This document shows positions 17,410 through 26,158 of a stretch of 40,205 nucleotides of DNA, in pieces (within the stretch, counting starts at the first letter, position 1; each line of letters opens with the position of its first letter). The notes under the pieces were generated by a model that was not told the origin of the DNA, searched no databases, and worked only from the letters and a program-made list of their open reading frames with translations. Location: contig NZ_CALIMF010000008.1 in assembly GCF_938028735.1 (NCBI RefSeq), forward strand, positions 1-40,205, read 5' to 3'. A program made the translations under genes and the position numbers. The stretch is from an uncultured Thermanaerothrix sp. (GTDB lineage: Bacteria; Chloroflexota; Anaerolineae; Anaerolineales; Anaerolineaceae).

Positions 17410-18894
17410 ATGACGGAAGCCGGTGGTGTGGTGCTGTTAGGGTTGGGGCCGGGTGAGGGCCGTCTGTTGACCCGTGAAGCCTGGGAGTGGTTGCAAGCGG
17501 TGCCCGAAATCTACGTACGCACCGAATTGCATCCAGTGGTGCAGGAATTACCTGCGGGTGTGACAATTCACGCTTTTGATTGGCTTTACCGTCAGGGAAG
17601 TTCATTTGAGCAGGTCTACGCCACCATCGTAGAGAAGATACTTGAATTGGCGCGGCGCCCCCAAGGCGTGACCTACGCAGTGCCGGGCCATCCTCTAGTG
17701 GCCGAAGCCACGAGCCCTGCAATTCTGCGCCAGGCCCGCGCTGAGGGTTTGCCTGTGCGTGTTATCGAAGGGCTTTCCTTCTTGGAACCTACCTTTACCG
17801 CGCTGGGGATTGACCCATTTCCACGGTTGGTCTTGGTAGATGCGCTGGAATTGGGCACTTGGCACGTTCCTTCTTTCCCACCAGATGCACCGGCATTGAT
17901 CGCCCAGATTTACGACCGGATAAGCGCTTCGGAGGTTAAGCTCACTTTGAATGCCTTTTACCCGGATGAGCATCCGGTAACGCTGGTACATGCAGCGGGT
18001 ACAGCCCGTCAACAAGTAGAGCACCTTCATCTTTATGAGATTGATCGCAGCCCCTACCTGGGGTTAATGAGCGCGCTTTACGTACCCCCTTTAGGGGTTG
18101 CAACGTCCATGGAGGCATTTCTAGAGATCGTGGCGCACTTGCGAGCGCCCAACGGTTGCCCTTGGGATCGACAACAAACTCATCAGTCGTTGCGCAGCCA
18201 CCTTCTGGAGGAGGCGTATGAGGTCCTCACAGCGATTGATGCCAACGACCCGGTGGCATTACAAGAAGAATTGGGAGATCTGCTGCTCCAGGTGGCTCTG
18301 CACGCTCAGATTGCCAGTGAAGAGGGGGAATTCAATTTCACGGATGTTGTGCGTGGAATTCATCAGAAAATTGTGCGTCGCCATCCCCATGTGTTTGGTG
18401 CGTTGCAGGTGGAGGGGGTTGAGGGCGTGCTCCGAAACTGGGAGCGCCTGAAACAAGCCGAGCGCGAAGCCAATGGCCAGGAAACACGCAGTTTACTGGC
18501 AGGGGTGCCCCTGGCCTTACCGGCTTTGACGCAGGCTCAGGAACTCCAGGATCGTGCGGCGCGGGTGGGCTTTGACTGGCCGGAGATTGCGCCCGTGTGG
18601 GAGAAAGTGCGCGAGGAACTTGAGGAAGTGCGCACTGCCCCGGACGAAAAGGCACGGGAGAAAGAATTGGGAGATTTACTGTTTGCGGTGGTTAATCTGG
18701 CACGCTGGTACAAGGTGGATGCAGAGAGCGCACTACGCGCCACTAATCAACGCTTTCGGCAGCGCTTTGCCTATATCGAACAACGTGCCCGTGAGAAGGG
18801 ACGCGTGCTTGGCGAGATGAGTCTGGCTGAAATGGATGCTTTGTGGGAAGAGGCCAAGCACAATGAAAAGGGCTCATCCGCCGATGGGGAGTAA
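17410..18894 (+). CDS. mazG: Tetrapyrrole-methylase-like/MazG fusion (YabN-like)
   Basis: A 494-residue fusion. Residues about 5-215 are a tetrapyrrole (corrin/porphyrin) methylase-like domain with GLGPGEGRLLT and AVPGHPLVAEA. The rest holds two MazG domains, the first with LLEEAYEV and EELGDLLLQV, whose Glu/Asp residues bind Mg for NTP pyrophosphohydrolysis. The second has KELGDLLFAVVNLARW. Such proteins (B. subtilis YabN type) probably clean nucleotide pools, while the role of the methylase-like part is unknown. It ends six bases from the convergent lipoprotein gene. Confidence 0.9.
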   Translation: MTEAGGVVLLGLGPGEGRLLTREAWEWLQAVPEIYVRTELHPVVQELPAGVTIHAFDWLYRQGSSFEQVYATIVEKILELARRPQGVTYAVPGHPLVAEATSPAILRQARAEGLPVRVIEGLSFLEPTFTALGIDPFPRLVLVDALELGTWHVPSFPPDAPALIAQIYDRISASEVKLTLNAFYPDEHPVTLVHAAGTARQQVEHLHLYEIDRSPYLGLMSALYVPPLGVATSMEAFLEIVAHLRAPNGCPWDRQQTHQSLRSHLLEEAYEVLTAIDANDPVALQEELGDLLLQVALHAQIASEEGEFNFTDVVRGIHQKIVRRHPHVFGALQVEGVEGVLRNWERLKQAEREANGQETRSLLAGVPLALPALTQAQELQDRAARVGFDWPEIAPVWEKVREELEEVRTAPDEKAREKELGDLLFAVVNLARWYKVDAESALRATNQRFRQRFAYIEQRAREKGRVLGEMSLAEMDALWEEAKHNEKGSSADGE

Positions 18895-18900
18895 CTTGCT

Positions 18901-19338
18901 TCAGCGCTTGCGCAATTCTGGCGAATCAAACCACAAGCCGCTGATCAAGTGGGGCTCGGCTTGGGTCAACACCAGGCGCATAGTGACGTTATCGTCCTTC
19001 TCAAAGCGTAAGCGATAGACCACAATGAAGTAGTTACCGCTTTCGAGCACGGCATTAACCTCGCGGGATTGGAAGGCCCCTAGGCGTGTTTGCAGGGTGC
19101 TGCGCAGGTCGGTGAAGGCCTTCTCATCTAAACCTTTGCGCATGGCCTCGTCAAAGTTGGTCGCAAAAGTGGTGTAGTTCCCCGCAAACAAGCCATCTAG
19201 CAGGGTGGTCGCCATGGGTTCGGCGTAGGCCAGTACCGCATCTTTTGCGTTGCCTTCCAGCGCACGGGTGCTACTGGTGCAAGCGCTCAACACGATTCCA
19301 ATTCCCAAAAGCATGATCAACCATTTGGACGTCTGCAT
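18901..19338 (-). CDS. Putative DUF3887-like lipoprotein
   Basis: A 145-residue protein on the - strand. It has a basic start, a hydrophobic stretch and the lipobox LSAC with Cys20, so it is probably a membrane-anchored lipoprotein. The mature part (SRALEGNAKDAV, then FAGNYTTFATNFDEAM and FTDLRSTLQTRLGAFQ) resembles the DUF3887 fold found in small secreted proteins of unknown function. GGGAGGG at 19343-19349 precedes the ATG. It seems to have its own promoter and does not belong to either neighbouring operon. A shadow frame is unlikely given the signal. Confidence 0.75.
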   Translation of the reverse strand: MQTSKWLIMLLGIGIVLSACTSSTRALEGNAKDAVLAYAEPMATTLLDGLFAGNYTTFATNFDEAMRKGLDEKAFTDLRSTLQTRLGAFQSREVNAVLESGNYFIVVYRLRFEKDDNVTMRLVLTQAEPHLISGLWFDSPELRKR

Positions 19339-19355
19339 GATGCCCTCCCGCGAGC

Positions 19356-19385
19356 ATCATACCACAAGGGATGAGGTTAAATCAA
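19356..19385 (-). promoter_or_regulatory. Promoter of the lipoprotein gene
   Basis: On the - strand, TTGATT (19380-19385) and TATGAT (19356-19361) are separated by 18 nt. The -10 box lies about 17 nt before the ATG, so a short leader with the ribosome binding site is expected. The -35 box touches the foot of the tRNA-Phe terminator. Confidence 0.45.
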
Positions 19386-19409
19386 GACGCCCCTCCGGGG
19401 AGGAGCGTC
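19381..19409 (-). terminator. Probable terminator of tRNA-Phe
   Basis: Read on the - strand, a stem of GACGC plus CCT-type pairs (19405-19409 with 19386-19390, extended inward with a G-T pair) follows the tRNA. The T-run is weak (TTGATTT). It is probably a modest terminator. Confidence 0.5.
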
Positions 19410-19412
19410 GTG

Positions 19413-19485
19413 TGCCGAGAGCCAGAATCGAACTGGCGACACCGCAGTTTTCAGCCGCGTGCTCTACCAACTGAGCTATCTCGGC
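19413..19485 (-). tRNA. tRNA-Phe (anticodon GAA)
   Basis: The - strand folds into a full 73-nt cloverleaf. The acceptor GCCGAGA pairs with TCTCGGC, the D arm is GCTC/GAGC, and the anticodon stem CGCGG/CTGCG carries loop CTGAAAA with GAA at 34-36. The T arm GCCAG/CTGGC has TTCGATT in the loop. The discriminator is A and the CCA end is not encoded. A near-perfect promoter lies just upstream. Confidence 0.97.
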
Positions 19486-19494
19486 GCAATTTGA

Positions 19495-19523
19495 ATTTTA
19501 ACGGGAGGTAGGGGGATTGTCAA
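19495..19523 (-). promoter_or_regulatory. Consensus sigma-70 promoter of tRNA-Phe
   Basis: On the - strand TTGACA (19518-19523) is exactly consensus, followed after 17 nt by TAAAAT (19495-19500). It lies about 10 nt ahead of the tRNA 5-prime end, ideal for a stable RNA gene. Confidence 0.85.
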
Positions 19524-19545
19524 GCGCGAGCAACCCACATTTTAT

Positions 19546-19575
19546 TTGAGTACAGACTTACTGCTTTTTTACTAT
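19546..19575 (+). promoter_or_regulatory. Possible promoter of the MCP-CheW-MCP operon
   Basis: TTGAGT (19546-19551) and TACTAT (19570-19575) are 18 nt apart, a moderate sigma-70 match. The leader would be about 210 nt. No sigma-28-like box was found in this region. Confidence 0.3.
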
Positions 19576-19794
19576 GTTTTTATCTGCCTTTTATGTGCTT
19601 GCGTCATCAGCATCCGTAAATTGAGAGGGAAAATGTAAAGCTCCAATATGCTCCTCTGGTCATAGAAGCAGAGGGTGCTCTTTGGTCGGGCGGCAATTTC
19701 TGACGTAGGATTGCCTCTTAGCCCTTAAGGTGATGGTGGTTTTCATGGAGTTTCACCGTTTTTATCACTCATACCCATCAGTGAGGAAGGTGCA

Positions 19795-21897
19795 ATGAAA
19801 ACAAACCTTCTTAATCGCTTGCGCCTCTGGACGAAACTGAGTCTGGGCTTTGCCCTAATCGGCATGTTCTCGCTGGTACTATCTCTGATCGCCTATTGGA
19901 GCCTGGAGCGCCTTCACCGCCAGACCGATCAACTCTATGAGCAAAACTTGACACCAGCACTGGAGGTTGGGCGCGCGCGTACAATGTTGTATCAGATTCG
20001 GGGTTCTCTTTTCAATATCTTTCTGTTACCTGATGATACGCTGAAACTGGAGTCGGATATCAATCAGAACATTGCTGGAATTACGGCGATTGTGCGTAGG
20101 GTGCGCGAGTCTAACGTTCAAGATGCAGAGGCCGCGCTGGTGGCTTTCGAGACTGCGTGGCAGGATTATGTGCGTAAGTTGGATGACACTTTGCAGCAAA
20201 TCCATGCCGGAAATCGTAGTGCAGCCATGGCGCGGGCGACGGTTGGGGATTTGGCAATGGCACGCCAGACCGCTGATGCTACCATGGAGTCCCTGCTTAC
20301 CATCGTGCAGCGTGCGGCAGATCAGGCCCGTTCTCAGAGTCAGGCCATTTTTGAGCACATTCGCTGGGTTCTAATGGGGATTACCTCCCTGGCGTTGCTC
20401 ATCTCGGCCGTGTTGGCGTATCTTATCACCCGCAACCTAAACCAACCCATTCAGGTCATGGTTGGAGCCCTGAACAACCTTTCTCAGGGGGATCTCAATC
20501 GGGATATTCCCACTGAGGTCAAAGAGTCCATTGCTCGCCGCGAGGATGAACTGGGGGCCCTAGGACGGGCACTCAAGGCCGCAGAGGACTACATCGTAGC
20601 AATGGCTGAAATGGCAGATCGTATTGCCAGCGGCGACCTGAGTTTCGTAATCACCCCGCGTGGTCCTAAGGATGAATTAGGGCATGCCTATGTGCGAATG
20701 GTGGAGGGGTTGCGGCGCCAGGTGCGGCTAATTGTGCAGGCGGTGGAGCAGTTGAATGCTATTGCCCAGGACATCCGAAACGCGGCCCTCCAAAGTGGAG
20801 AGGCCAGTCAGCAGATGGCGCGGACGCTGCAGCAGGTGGCGCAAGGCATTGCTGAGCAGTCTGAAAGTGTCAATCGCACGGCAGCCTCGGTTAGTGAAGT
20901 GAGCCATGCCATTGAGGGTATTGCGCGAGGGGCTCAGGAACAGTCTCAGGCGGTGGCGAATGCTTCGAGTTTGACGGCCCAGATTAGCGGCAATGTTGCC
21001 CAAATGGCCGAGAATGTGCAAATTGTATTCCGCGACGCCATGGGAGCCGCCCAACTGGCTCAGCAGGGCGTTCAGGCCGTGCAACAGACTATCGAAGGTA
21101 TTGAGAACATTCGTAACCGCTTTGGCTTCTCGGCGCAACGGGTGGAGGAGATGGGAGTGCGTTCGCGCGAGATCGGGACCATTCTTGAGACCATCCAAGA
21201 TATTGCCGCACAAACCAATCTGCTGGCACTCAACGCCGCTATTGAAGCGGCGCGTGCTGGAGAGCACGGCAAGGGCTTTGCCGTAGTGGCCGATGAGGTG
21301 CGTAAGCTGGCCGAACGTGCGGCGGCTGCCACCAAAGAAATTGGTCATCTAGTGCGCGGCATTCAGCAAACTGTGGAGGAAGCTGTCAATGCCATGCGGG
21401 CCGGAAATGATGATGTCCAGCGGGGCGTGGAACTGGCGAATCAGGCCGGTCAGGCTCTGGCTATCATCCATGAGGTGAGCGAGGCAGTTCGACGGCAAGC
21501 CGAGTTGACCGCTAATGCTGCTCAACGTGTGCGCGATGCCGTGGATCAACTGGTTAATGCGGTGGATAGTGTTTCTGCAGTGGTGGAGGAGAACACGGCC
21601 TCAACCGAAGAGATGACGGCCAGCGTGGGCGAGGTCAACCAGGCCATTGAAACGATTGCCAGCGTCTCAGAGGAGAACAGCGCTGCCATCGAAGAGGTCA
21701 GTGCCTCAGCTGAGGAGGTCAGTGCCCAGGTGGCAGAAGTGGCAACAGCGGTAGAGGGGCTGGCCGAAATGGCGCGTAGCCTAGAAGCGCTGGTGGCGCA
21801 TTTCAGACTGCATCAAGATGAACAGCGGGTTGAGCCAGCTAAGCCCGTTATGGAACAGATTGTTCAAACGCTGGAGCCTGTTACCTCCAGTTCTTAA
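19795..21897 (+). CDS. Methyl-accepting chemotaxis protein with four-helix-type sensor
   Basis: A 700-residue MCP. TM1 is at about residues 15-36 and TM2 at 191-212. The helical 150-residue periplasmic part between them (with [14 protein letters not shown]) looks like a 4HB-type sensor. Tandem HAMP-like segments follow ([20 protein letters not shown] and [12 protein letters not shown]). The coiled-coil signalling domain has the hairpin tip [19 protein letters not shown] (about residues 470-490) that contacts CheA and CheW. It signals from the membrane to CheA, which is not in this window. cheW follows after 23 nt. Confidence 0.93.
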   Translation: MKTNLLNRLRLWTKLSLGFALIGMFSLVLSLIAYWSLERLHRQTDQLYEQNLTPALEVGRARTMLYQIRGSLFNIFLLPDDTLKLESDINQNIAGITAIVRRVRESNVQDAEAALVAFETAWQDYVRKLDDTLQQIHAGNRSAAMARATVGDLAMARQTADATMESLLTIVQRAADQARSQSQAIFEHIRWVLMGITSLALLISAVLAYLITRNLNQPIQVMVGALNNLSQGDLNRDIPTEVKESIARREDELGALGRALKAAEDYIVAMAEMADRIASGDLSFVITPRGPKDELGHAYVRMVEGLRRQVRLIVQAVEQLNAIAQDIRNAALQSGEASQQMARTLQQVAQGIAEQSESVNRTAASVSEVSHAIEGIARGAQEQSQAVANASSLTAQISGNVAQMAENVQIVFRDAMGAAQLAQQGVQAVQQTIEGIENIRNRFGFSAQRVEEMGVRSREIGTILETIQDIAAQTNLLALNAAIEAARAGEHGKGFAVVADEVRKLAERAAAATKEIGHLVRGIQQTVEEAVNAMRAGNDDVQRGVELANQAGQALAIIHEVSEAVRRQAELTANAAQRVRDAVDQLVNAVDSVSAVVEENTASTEEMTASVGEVNQAIETIASVSEENSAAIEEVSASAEEVSAQVAEVATAVEGLAEMARSLEALVAHFRLHQDEQRVEPAKPVMEQIVQTLEPVTSSS

Positions 21898-21920
21898 CCC
21901 ACTTGTGGAGGGCGACTATT

Positions 21921-22385
21921 ATGGAAAAACAATTTGTTGTGTTTCAAGTCGCTGATGAACAGTATGGGGTTCCCATTGATCGGGTGGAAAGCATTGTCAA
22001 GATGCAGCCGATCACACTGGTACCGCAAGCCCCCGAGTTCTTGGAGGGTATTACCAACCTGCGCGGGATGGTGTTGCCTGTGCTTTCGCTACGCAAGCGA
22101 TTTGGTCTGCCCCCCCGGGAGGCCGGGCGTGAGACCCGCATTGTCGTTGTTGTGGGCGAGGGACATCCCATTGGCATCATCGTGGATAGCGTGCTAGAAG
22201 TATTGCGCCTTTCTGAGGACGCCATCGAACCTCCGCCACCAATGGTCACCAACGAGCGCACCCGTTTTATCACCGGGATCGCCAAGGTGGGGGAGCGATT
22301 GGTTATTCTGTTGGACCTGGTGCGGGTGCTCTCGGTGGAGGAGGAAGTGCAACTCGCTGATCTACGAGATACGATTTCAGCATAA
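21921..22385 (+). CDS. cheW: Chemotaxis coupling protein CheW
   Basis: CheW of 154 residues from ATG 21921, with GGAGGG at 21907-21912. The fold is recognisable by [42 protein letters not shown] and the C-terminal [17 protein letters not shown]. It links MCPs to CheA in the array. It sits between two MCP genes with no cheA nearby, so it may complement an array encoded elsewhere. It is not a CheV: no receiver domain is seen. Confidence 0.93.
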   Translation: MEKQFVVFQVADEQYGVPIDRVESIVKMQPITLVPQAPEFLEGITNLRGMVLPVLSLRKRFGLPPREAGRETRIVVVVGEGHPIGIIVDSVLEVLRLSEDAIEPPPPMVTNERTRFITGIAKVGERLVILLDLVRVLSVEEEVQLADLRDTISA

Positions 22386-22431
22386 AGGCGAAAGAGAAGC
22401 GTCTTATATTCAATTGAGGAGAGCTTGTATC

Positions 22432-24867
22432 ATGCAAAAAATATTTGGAAAAATTCGGGCTGATCACTCATCTCGAAGTCAAGTAAAACAAGGGTCTATT
22501 CGTACTCAAGTGTTGTTCTATTCGTTAGCCTTGGCTTTAGTACCCTTGTTGGTGTTATTTGCGTTGAGTTATTTGCAAGCAGAGGCTACTTTGCGGCAAA
22601 GTGCTACCGAGACGTTAAGTGATCTCGCCGATATCACCAGCGCTCAAGTGAGACAGTGGTTGGAAGCCCGCCAGGCGGAGGTTGAGGTTATGGCTAATGC
22701 CGCTGAGGTGGTGTCCATGGAGCCGACGCGGGTGATGCGGGTGCTTACTTTTTACAGGGAAAAGTGGGGGGACTATTTTGAGACATTGCTGGTGATCCAG
22801 CCTGATGGGTATGCCCTGGTTTCGACCGACGGGCAGCGCAACAACATGAGCGACCGTGAGTATTTCAAGCAGGCCATGAGTGGTCAAACGGTCATTTCAG
22901 AGCCCTTAGTTTCAAAGGGCAGCCAGCATGTGGTGATTGTATTTGCAGCGCCCATCCGCTCCATGGGGCAGGTGGTAGGCGTAATGGCCGCAGTTGTGCC
23001 AACTGGCGCAATTGAAGAGATCTTTGATAAGGCGCGCTTGGGGCAAACCGGGGATGCCTATTTGATTGATCGACGGGGGGTTCTCATTACACCATCGCGG
23101 TTTGAAGAGCAACTTAAGGCCGAGAATCGGATCAAAGAACGCAGTGCGCTGGAACTCCGTATCGATACCGTAGCCTCGCGCGCAGTGCTCTCAGGGCAAG
23201 AGGGCAATGGGGAATATCAAGGTTATCGCTTTAGACCCGTTGTTGGAGCGTATCGTTATGTACCCGGCGTTAATTGGGGCCTGATCGTGGAGCAAGACGT
23301 CGATGAAGCGTTGGCAGCTGCCAATGGGTTGGCACGGATTTTGATCTTCGGGGCGATTGTTATGGCCGGGTTAGCCGGTCTGGCGGCTTTCGCGTTTGCC
23401 AATCAGATTGCCAGACCGATTAAGGTAGTTTCAGAGGCTTTGTCCTCACTCTCGCAGGGAGAACTGGCAGAGCATATTGATGTCAATCAGCGCCAGTTGG
23501 TCTTGAAGCGCCGCGACGAGATCGGCCAAATGGGGCACCGTCTCAATGACTTGGTGGACTACTTCACCACCATGTCGGCCACGGCGGAAGCGATAGCTGC
23601 TGGCGATTTGACCGTTGGTATCACGCCGCGCTCTGAAAAAGATCTTTTGGGCAATGCCTTTATGCGCATGTTGAGTAGCCTGCGCCAAATAGTGCAAGGA
23701 GTAGCCCATAATGCTCAGGCCTTAGAAGCCGCAGCAACCGAACTGGCCGAAGCCGCAAATCAGGCTGGGCAGGTGACCGGGCAAATTGCGACCACGATTC
23801 AACAGGTGGCAAAGGGAGCGTCGCAGCAATCCGAAGCAGCCAGCCGCACAGCCGCCTCAGTGGAGCAGATGACACGCGCTATTCAGGGCGTGGCTAAGGG
23901 CGCGCAAGAGCAGGCGGTGGCGGTGAACAAAATGTCAGCCTTGATCAGCCAACTTTCGGCGGCCATTCAGCAAGTACAGATGGGCGCTCAAAACGCAGCC
24001 GAAGTGGCCCACTCGGCGGTTGAAACAGCAGGGCAAGGTTCGCTAACGGTTGAATCCACTCTCAGGGGCATGGCGGCGATCCGCGAAAAGGTGACCCTCT
24101 CGGCGGAAAAGGTGCAGGCCATGGGGCAACGCTCGACTCAAATTGGGGCCATTGTGGAGACGATTCAGGATATTGCGGCGCAGACCAATTTGTTAGCACT
24201 CAATGCTGCGATTGAAGCCGCGCGCGCCGGTGAACATGGTAAAGGCTTTGCTGTAGTGGCCGATGAGGTGCGTAAACTTGCCGAACGTGCAGCGGCCGCT
24301 ACGCGTGAGATTGGCGGACTGATCCGCGAGATTCGCCAGTCGGTTGAGGAAGCGGTATTGGCGATGCAGGAGAGCGCTAATGAAGTAGAAAAAGATGTGC
24401 AGCAAGCTGGTCTAGCCGGGGCGGCATTGTCGGACATCTTGGATGGCATCAAAGCCATGCAGGAGAAGGCTGAGCAGAGTGTGGCGGCAGCACGCCACAT
24501 GGCGGGGTTGGCTGAATCATTGGTAGCAGCGGCGGATGAGGTCTCGGCAATTGCTGAAGAAAACACGGCGGCTACCGAGGAAATGAGTGCTGGCTCGCAG
24601 GAAATCACCCAGGCGGTAGAATCTATTGCCAGCGTGAGCGAGGAAAACAGCGCGGCGGTGGAAGAGGTCTCGGCTTCAGCGGAAGAGATGTCGGCCCAGG
24701 TGGAGGAAGTGGCAGCTTCGGCTCAGTTCCTGCAAGGCACGGCCCAGGCGCTCAGGGATGCGGTGGCGCAGTTTCGCTTAGACGATTCAACTATGCTGAG
24801 CAGAGGAGATGTTGCCCCAAGTTCCACCTCAGGCAATGGACGGGGGGTGTTGATCAAAGCGCACTAA
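22432..24867 (+). CDS. Methyl-accepting chemotaxis protein with dCache-like sensor
   Basis: An 811-residue MCP from ATG 22432 (GAGGAGAG upstream). TM1 spans about 28-48 and TM2 about 303-324. The roughly 250 residues between them look like a dCache ligand-binding domain, with [28 protein letters not shown] and [20 protein letters not shown]-like segments ([19 protein letters not shown] and AEAIAAGDL) lead to a signalling tip almost identical to that of the first MCP. The ligand cannot be predicted. A strong terminator follows. Confidence 0.93.
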   Translation: MQKIFGKIRADHSSRSQVKQGSIRTQVLFYSLALALVPLLVLFALSYLQAEATLRQSATETLSDLADITSAQVRQWLEARQAEVEVMANAAEVVSMEPTRVMRVLTFYREKWGDYFETLLVIQPDGYALVSTDGQRNNMSDREYFKQAMSGQTVISEPLVSKGSQHVVIVFAAPIRSMGQVVGVMAAVVPTGAIEEIFDKARLGQTGDAYLIDRRGVLITPSRFEEQLKAENRIKERSALELRIDTVASRAVLSGQEGNGEYQGYRFRPVVGAYRYVPGVNWGLIVEQDVDEALAAANGLARILIFGAIVMAGLAGLAAFAFANQIARPIKVVSEALSSLSQGELAEHIDVNQRQLVLKRRDEIGQMGHRLNDLVDYFTTMSATAEAIAAGDLTVGITPRSEKDLLGNAFMRMLSSLRQIVQGVAHNAQALEAAATELAEAANQAGQVTGQIATTIQQVAKGASQQSEAASRTAASVEQMTRAIQGVAKGAQEQAVAVNKMSALISQLSAAIQQVQMGAQNAAEVAHSAVETAGQGSLTVESTLRGMAAIREKVTLSAEKVQAMGQRSTQIGAIVETIQDIAAQTNLLALNAAIEAARAGEHGKGFAVVADEVRKLAERAAAATREIGGLIREIRQSVEEAVLAMQESANEVEKDVQQAGLAGAALSDILDGIKAMQEKAEQSVAAARHMAGLAESLVAAADEVSAIAEENTAATEEMSAGSQEITQAVESIASVSEENSAAVEEVSASAEEMSAQVEEVAASAQFLQGTAQALRDAVAQFRLDDSTMLSRGDVAPSSTSGNGRGVLIKAH

Positions 24868-24888
24868 TCGGGAAGCACCCCATGGTGT

Positions 24889-24920
24889 GGCGCCCTAAAT
24901 CTATCAGGGCGCCATTTTTT
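24889..24920 (+). terminator. Intrinsic terminator of the chemotaxis operon
   Basis: A perfect 8-bp stem GGCGCCCT/AGGGCGCC (24889-24896 with 24906-24913) with a 9-nt loop is followed by A and six T (24915-24920). It isolates the flagellin promoter downstream. Confidence 0.9.
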
Positions 24921-24943
24921 ATGTCGAATTTACGCCCGCGCCC

Positions 24944-24970
24944 TAAGGTTTTATCCTAAAGCGTCGTTAA
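24944..24970 (+). promoter_or_regulatory. FliA (sigma-28)-like promoter of flagellin
   Basis: TAAGGTTT (24944-24951), 11 nt, then GTCGTTAA (24963-24970). Against the flagellar sigma consensus TAAAGTTT-N11-GCCGATAA this matches 7 of 8 and 6 of 8 positions with exact spacing. Transcription would start near 24977, giving a leader of about 210 nt. Confidence 0.65.
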
Positions 24971-25187
24971 GGAAGATAGAACAACATCCCAAATTGATCC
25001 GATGAGGAGGTTAGGAAAAACCAAAGTATACCAATAGATTTCTTTTCTCAATGTCTCACCACTAGGGGAACGGGGCTTGACCCCCAGTGGCTTTCCAAAA
25101 AAGAGCCCGATCCTTACGTGACCGTCTGTTTCAAAATTCAAATCTTGAGGGGAAGGATCCCCGCCAAAATTCACAAGGAGGTGTGAA
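24971..25187 (+). promoter_or_regulatory. Flagellin mRNA leader with competing hairpins
   Basis: No gene is seen in this stretch. A stem-loop pairs CCACT and GGGG (25059-25068) with CCCC and AGTGG (25081-25090). GATCCTT (25109-25115) can pair with AAGGATC (25153-25159). That competes with a hairpin GGGGA-AGGA-TCCCC (25149-25162). Finally TTCACA-AGGAGG-TGTGAA (25170-25187) puts the Shine-Dalgarno in the loop of a perfect 6-bp stem. An orphan AGGAGG at 25005-25010 has no start codon after it. The last two hairpins resemble CsrA target sites. Confidence 0.6.
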
Positions 25188-26069
25188 ATGCCCACAGTAG
25201 ATTACACTCGAATTGCAGGTAACATTGGTGCGCTCAATGCGCTCAACTCGTTGCAACTGATCAACAATGAATTGGCCATTCATCAGACCCGCCTGGCAAC
25301 CGGCAAGCGCATCAACGAGGCTGCGGATGATCCAGCGGGCTTGAGTTTGGCGACCACCTTCGACATCCGCCGCCAGGGATTGAAGACGGTGCTGAACGGC
25401 ATCGGCGATGCCAAGAACCTACTCTCTACGGCCGAAGGTGGTCTACGCAAGATCCAGGACATCCTGGTCAAAATGAAGAATAAAGCCCTGGAGGCCCAGA
25501 GCGGCACCATCGGGGATAAGGAGAAAGAAGCCATTGCGGCTCAGTTAAACGCCTATGCGGCAGAGATTGACTCGATTGTGGAGCAAACTCAGTGGAACGG
25601 CAACATGCTAATCGGTCAGAGTGGTTCGGCGGGAGGCGCTTCGGCCACCCAGAACTTCCTGACCTCGCTGGGCACCGCAGCCGATCCCACCGCCGTCACC
25701 TCGGAATTCAAGTTTACTGATAATCAAGGCTTTGGCGCCTACGGTACGGGGACTAACGGTCTGGGGCTGAATGCGAATTACACCACGTCAAACTTGAGCG
25801 CTGCGCTCTCTGATATTGATGCCGCAATCGAAAAAGTGAAAAAGGGCATCAGCGAAGTCGGTGCCTTTAGTGCCCGGCTGTCTTTCAAGGAAGAGGCCAT
25901 TACCGTTCAATACACCAACACCGAAGCGGCTTACAACCGGATCATGAATGCCAACATGGCCGAGGAGCAAGTCAATGCTAGCAAGTTACTCATCCTGCAG
26001 CAGACGGCAACCGCCATGCTGGCTCAAGCCAACACCGCCCCGCAGTTCCTGCTCACCCTCTTCCGCTAG
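25188..26069 (+). CDS. hag: Flagellin
   Basis: A 293-residue flagellin, the filament subunit secreted through the flagellar export apparatus. The D0/D1 N-terminus (NIGALNALNSLQLINNELAIHQTRLATGKRIN, then ADDPAGLSLA) and the C-terminus (NANMAEEQVNASKLLILQQTATAMLAQAN) are conserved. The middle (about residues 150-200) is short, Gly/Thr-rich and variable. AGGAGG at 25176-25181 selects the ATG. It is the first gene of hag-fliD-flaG-fliS and likely the most strongly expressed one. The symbol follows B. subtilis usage (fliC in others). Confidence 0.95.
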   Translation: MPTVDYTRIAGNIGALNALNSLQLINNELAIHQTRLATGKRINEAADDPAGLSLATTFDIRRQGLKTVLNGIGDAKNLLSTAEGGLRKIQDILVKMKNKALEAQSGTIGDKEKEAIAAQLNAYAAEIDSIVEQTQWNGNMLIGQSGSAGGASATQNFLTSLGTAADPTAVTSEFKFTDNQGFGAYGTGTNGLGLNANYTTSNLSAALSDIDAAIEKVKKGISEVGAFSARLSFKEEAITVQYTNTEAAYNRIMNANMAEEQVNASKLLILQQTATAMLAQANTAPQFLLTLFR

Positions 26070-26097
26070 TGGTCAACTCCTCATCGGTATCGGGATA

Positions 26098-26124
26098 GCG
26101 GGGAGCGCCCCGAGCGCTCCCCGC
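26098..26124 (+). promoter_or_regulatory. Perfect 11-bp hairpin after flagellin
   Basis: GCGGGGAGCGC (26098-26108) and its exact reverse complement (26114-26124) surround a 5-nt loop. There is no T-run after it. It may protect the flagellin mRNA 3-prime end or cause partial termination, giving far more flagellin than FliD. Confidence 0.6.
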
Positions 26125-26158
26125 CCAACCGTCCCCCCAAGGGTTTTGTGAGGTTACC

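Larger units (their letters stand above)
19486..19794. other. Non-coding spacer between tRNA-Phe and the first MCP
   Basis: About 310 nt without a credible gene. It contains the divergent tRNA promoter (- strand) and a possible + strand promoter for the chemotaxis operon. Three small inverted repeats follow: CCTCTG/CAGAGG (19653-19658 with 19669-19674), GGCAAT/ATTGCC (19692-19697 with 19710-19715), and GGTGA/TCACC further on. I could not match it to any known riboswitch. Confidence 0.6.

Noticed and set aside
19576..19794. A c-di-GMP (GEMM-type) riboswitch before the first MCP
   Set aside because: TGTAAAGC and small hairpins recall parts of the motif, but the conserved core segments and the tetraloop-receptor pair are absent.
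25002..25037. An 11-codon leader peptide (ATG 25002) in the flagellin leader
   Set aside because: No Shine-Dalgarno before it and no amino-acid bias that would suggest attenuation.
24956..25195. A 79-codon open frame on the - strand across the flagellin leader
   Set aside because: No ribosome binding site, no family resemblance, and it overlaps the FliA-like promoter and paired leader elements, whose inverted repeats explain the open frame.
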